DNA of 6,423 nucleotides from the NCBI GenBank assembly GCA_015484715.1, contig WFUY01000569.1, forward strand, positions 1-6,423, read 5' to 3'. This DNA is from Thermoflexales bacterium (lineage in GTDB: Bacteria; Chloroflexota; Anaerolineae; S140-20). The notes beneath the pieces are model-generated. The model was not told the DNA's origin. It saw nothing but the letters and a program-made list of their open reading frames with translations, and did not search any database. The translations under genes and the position numbers were made by a program. This document shows positions 5,202-6,423 of the stretch, one piece after another; position 1 is the first letter of the stretch; each line of letters starts with the position of its first letter.

Positions 5202-5234
5202 AGACCTCCAAGGTCCTACAGGCCTCGGAGGTCT
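5202..5234. repeat. Palindromic element between membrane-protein genes
   Basis: AGACCTCCAAGG (5202-5213) faces CCTCGGAGGTCT (5223-5234) across a 9-nt loop. All pair except one position: the outer eight are perfect and the tenth is A opposite C. It sits 7 bp after one stop and 26 bp before the next start. No T-run follows, so it is not a standard terminator. AGACCTC/GAGGTCT palindromes are the sort of sequence that recurs as dispersed intergenic repeats in GC-rich genomes. It may tune expression of the downstream gene or stabilise the upstream message. Confidence 0.55.
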
Positions 5235-5260
5235 AAGTCGGCTTCTGAAGGAGTAAGACG

Positions 5261-5878
5261 GTGAGGTTCCCTCGCCTCCCATGGCTGGTAATCTTCACCA
5301 GCGCTTTTGGGCTGGTCACCCTGCTGGGGTATCTGAGCATCCCGGTCTTCCAGCAGATCCAGTGGGTCCTGGTGCAATGGGTGGTCATCATCGCCGCCTT
5401 CGCCCTGATCCTGGGCTTCTTCAACGTCCTGCAGGTCCATCTGGAGCGGGTCGCCCGTCAGGAGTCGGGATGGTTCTACAGCCTGGTACTGGTGCTCACC
5501 GCTATCACCGTGTTGATCTTTGGGCTCGGGGGCGGTCCCGGGGATGAGCCCTTTCTCTGGTTCTTCCGCTGGGTCCTGCTGCCCCTGGGAGCTTCCATCG
5601 CCGCGCTGCTGGTATTCATCCTGACCTACGCTGCCTACCGGACCTTGCGATTGCGCCGCCAGACGGGGGGCCTGATCTTCCTTCTCTCCGCCATTGTGAT
5701 CCTGGTAGGCAGGATTGCCCTGGTCGGGCCGGCCGGTCCCCTCGTCACCTGGTTTCGGGATCGGTGGCTGGCCGCCGCAATCGGAGGGATGCGTGGCCTA
5801 ATCCTGGGGGTCGCCCTGGGCACCATTGCCACCGGGCTGCGGCTGTTGCTGGGAGCCGAGCGAGTTCAGAGCGAGTGA
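5261..5878 (+). CDS. Hypothetical multi-pass integral membrane protein
   Basis: A 205-residue, very hydrophobic protein that I do not recognise. Predicted membrane segments lie at about 8-29, 36-58, 72-90, 100-124, 137-155 and perhaps 173-197, so five or six passes. Basic loops LERVARQ (61-67) and RTLRLRRQ (127-134) suggest these face the cytoplasm. A Gly/Pro/Asp loop (GLGGGPGDEPF, 88-98) lies on the other side. No transporter signature, conserved charged pair in a helix, or metal-binding cysteine/histidine cluster is evident. The GTG start at 5261 is supported by AAGGAG 7 nt upstream (5248-5253). It follows the two-helix protein after 66 bp containing a palindrome and precedes the zinc-ribbon gene by 65 bp, all on the same strand, so an operon is likely. 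Shared membrane location suggests it may work with its upstream neighbour. Confidence 0.85.
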   Translation: MRFPRLPWLVIFTSAFGLVTLLGYLSIPVFQQIQWVLVQWVVIIAAFALILGFFNVLQVHLERVARQESGWFYSLVLVLTAITVLIFGLGGGPGDEPFLWFFRWVLLPLGASIAALLVFILTYAAYRTLRLRRQTGGLIFLLSAIVILVGRIALVGPAGPLVTWFRDRWLAAAIGGMRGLILGVALGTIATGLRLLLGAERVQSE

Positions 5879-5904
5879 CAGAGATACCTGATGCTGCTAT
5901 GAAG

Positions 5905-5923
5905 GGCCTCGGATACCCAGGCC
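5905..5923. repeat. Short hairpin before the zinc-ribbon gene
   Basis: GGCCT (5905-5909) and AGGCC (5919-5923) form a 5-bp stem with a 9-nt loop in the 65-bp spacer before the start at 5944. It is too short to call a terminator, and no T-run follows. Confidence 0.2.
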
Positions 5924-5943
5924 GCTGATGATACGGATAGACG

Positions 5944-6423
5944 ATGATCACCTGTCCTAACTGTGGTGCAGCCAATCCCGATCAAGCCCGATTTTGCAGC
6001 CAATGCGGGCACGCGCTGGCCGGCCAGGCTGAGGTGCGCTGTCCGATGTGCGGAGTGATGAACCCGCCGGGGACCGTCCACTGCCAGAAGTGTGGCGCCC
6101 GGGTGGTACCCTTGCGGGCTACCCCGCCTTCGGAGCCCCCCGCTACTCCCAGCAGACCGGTGGAGCCCAGCCCTCCTCCTGAGAGCACAGCACCACCGCC
6201 CCCATCCCCGCCACGCCAGGAAGAAGAGGGCTGGCTGAGCCGTCTGCGCGCCCGGGGTGAGGAGCCTGAGATCGAGCCGGAGCCGGAACCGGAGCCGCCA
6301 GCTCCTGCGGAGCCGGAGATCCCTGAGTGGCTGAAGCGACTGCAGGCCAACGTGCCTCCCGGTGAACCCTCCCCCTTCGACGACCTGATCAAAGAGGTCA
6401 CACCCTCGCGAGAGGAGCCCACA
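5944..6423 (+). CDS. Double zinc-ribbon protein with Pro/Glu-rich linker (partial, 3' end outside window)
   Basis: The first 160 residues are present. Two zinc ribbons lie at the N-terminus: C4-P-N-C7 with C18-S-Q-C21, and C33-P-M-C36 with C47-Q-K-C50. Each is a CxxC pair of the DZR/zinc-ribbon type that binds one zinc. Residues 55-95 are Pro-rich and probably disordered. Then comes EEGWLSRLRARGEE (about 94-107), a run of EPEPEPEPP (about 112-120), and PEIPEWLKRLQ (about 123-133). The two tryptophan-containing WLxRL motifs resemble short linear motifs repeated in zinc-ribbon proteins of Chloroflexota (from memory). Nothing enzymatic is visible before the edge; related proteins often carry membrane helices further on, so this may be a cytoplasmic sensor or adaptor end. 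ATG 5944 is the first usable start; an in-frame ATG at 5899 hits a stop. The ribosome site is weak (GGAT). It is the last visible gene of the plus-strand group. Confidence 0.9.
   Translation, partial: MITCPNCGAANPDQARFCSQCGHALAGQAEVRCPMCGVMNPPGTVHCQKCGARVVPLRATPPSEPPATPSRPVEPSPPPESTAPPPPSPPRQEEEGWLSRLRARGEEPEIEPEPEPEPPAPAEPEIPEWLKRLQANVPPGEPSPFDDLIKEVTPSREEPT

Noticed and set aside
4534..5256. A 240-residue plus-strand frame inside the two-helix protein gene.
   Set aside because: It is a low-complexity Arg/Gly/Pro shadow in another frame of a gene with clear membrane helices.
1..6423. CRISPR array, insertion sequence or attachment site.
   Set aside because: No regularly spaced repeats of suitable length, no transposase or integrase coding, and no paired terminal repeats were seen.

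Overview
The window is GC-rich (roughly 60-65 % by eye) bacterial chromosomal DNA. The style of its proteins suggests a Chloroflexota, Anaerolineae-like organism: a soluble-adenylate-cyclase-type protein with two cyclase domains and an ATPase, a double zinc-ribbon protein with a Pro/Glu-rich tail, and a heptamer repeat. That placement is an inference from family resemblance, not a search result. I see no tRNA, rRNA, CRISPR array, transposase or phage gene.

Left part (1-2704, minus strand): a tight three-gene operon read from right to left. First comes a PF04008 'adenosine-specific kinase' family protein (2704-2219). A 4-bp ATGA overlap leads into an HD-domain 5'-nucleotidase of the YfbR/HDDC2 type (2222-1656). 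After 19 bp comes a large class III adenylate cyclase (1636-1), cut by the window edge just as its P-loop begins. All three are predicted to handle adenine nucleotides, so this looks like an adenosine/AMP/cAMP module.

Centre (2705-2927): a divergent control region with one good sigma-70-type promoter in each direction, a 14-bp palindrome between them and three copies of an AATTGA-type word. To the right, a complete alpha/beta hydrolase (2928-3716, plus strand) stands alone.

Gap 3717-4085: no credible protein gene, but the densest non-coding signal in the window. It has a degenerate heptamer repeat, an extended -10 promoter (3859-3887), and a strongly structured stretch with a 14-bp closing stem (3939-3952 with 4022-4035). 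A 7-bp hairpin and a second extended -10 promoter (4069-4097) follow. This is a candidate small RNA or long structured leader that I cannot assign to a known family.

Right part (4086-6423, plus strand): four co-directional genes. They are a small one-helix protein, a protein with a membrane helix at each end (4-bp overlap with the first), a multi-pass membrane protein, and the start of a protein with two zinc ribbons and a Pro/Glu-rich linker. None has a function I can name with confidence. They look like an uncharacterised membrane-associated gene set, with a palindromic element between the second and third genes.
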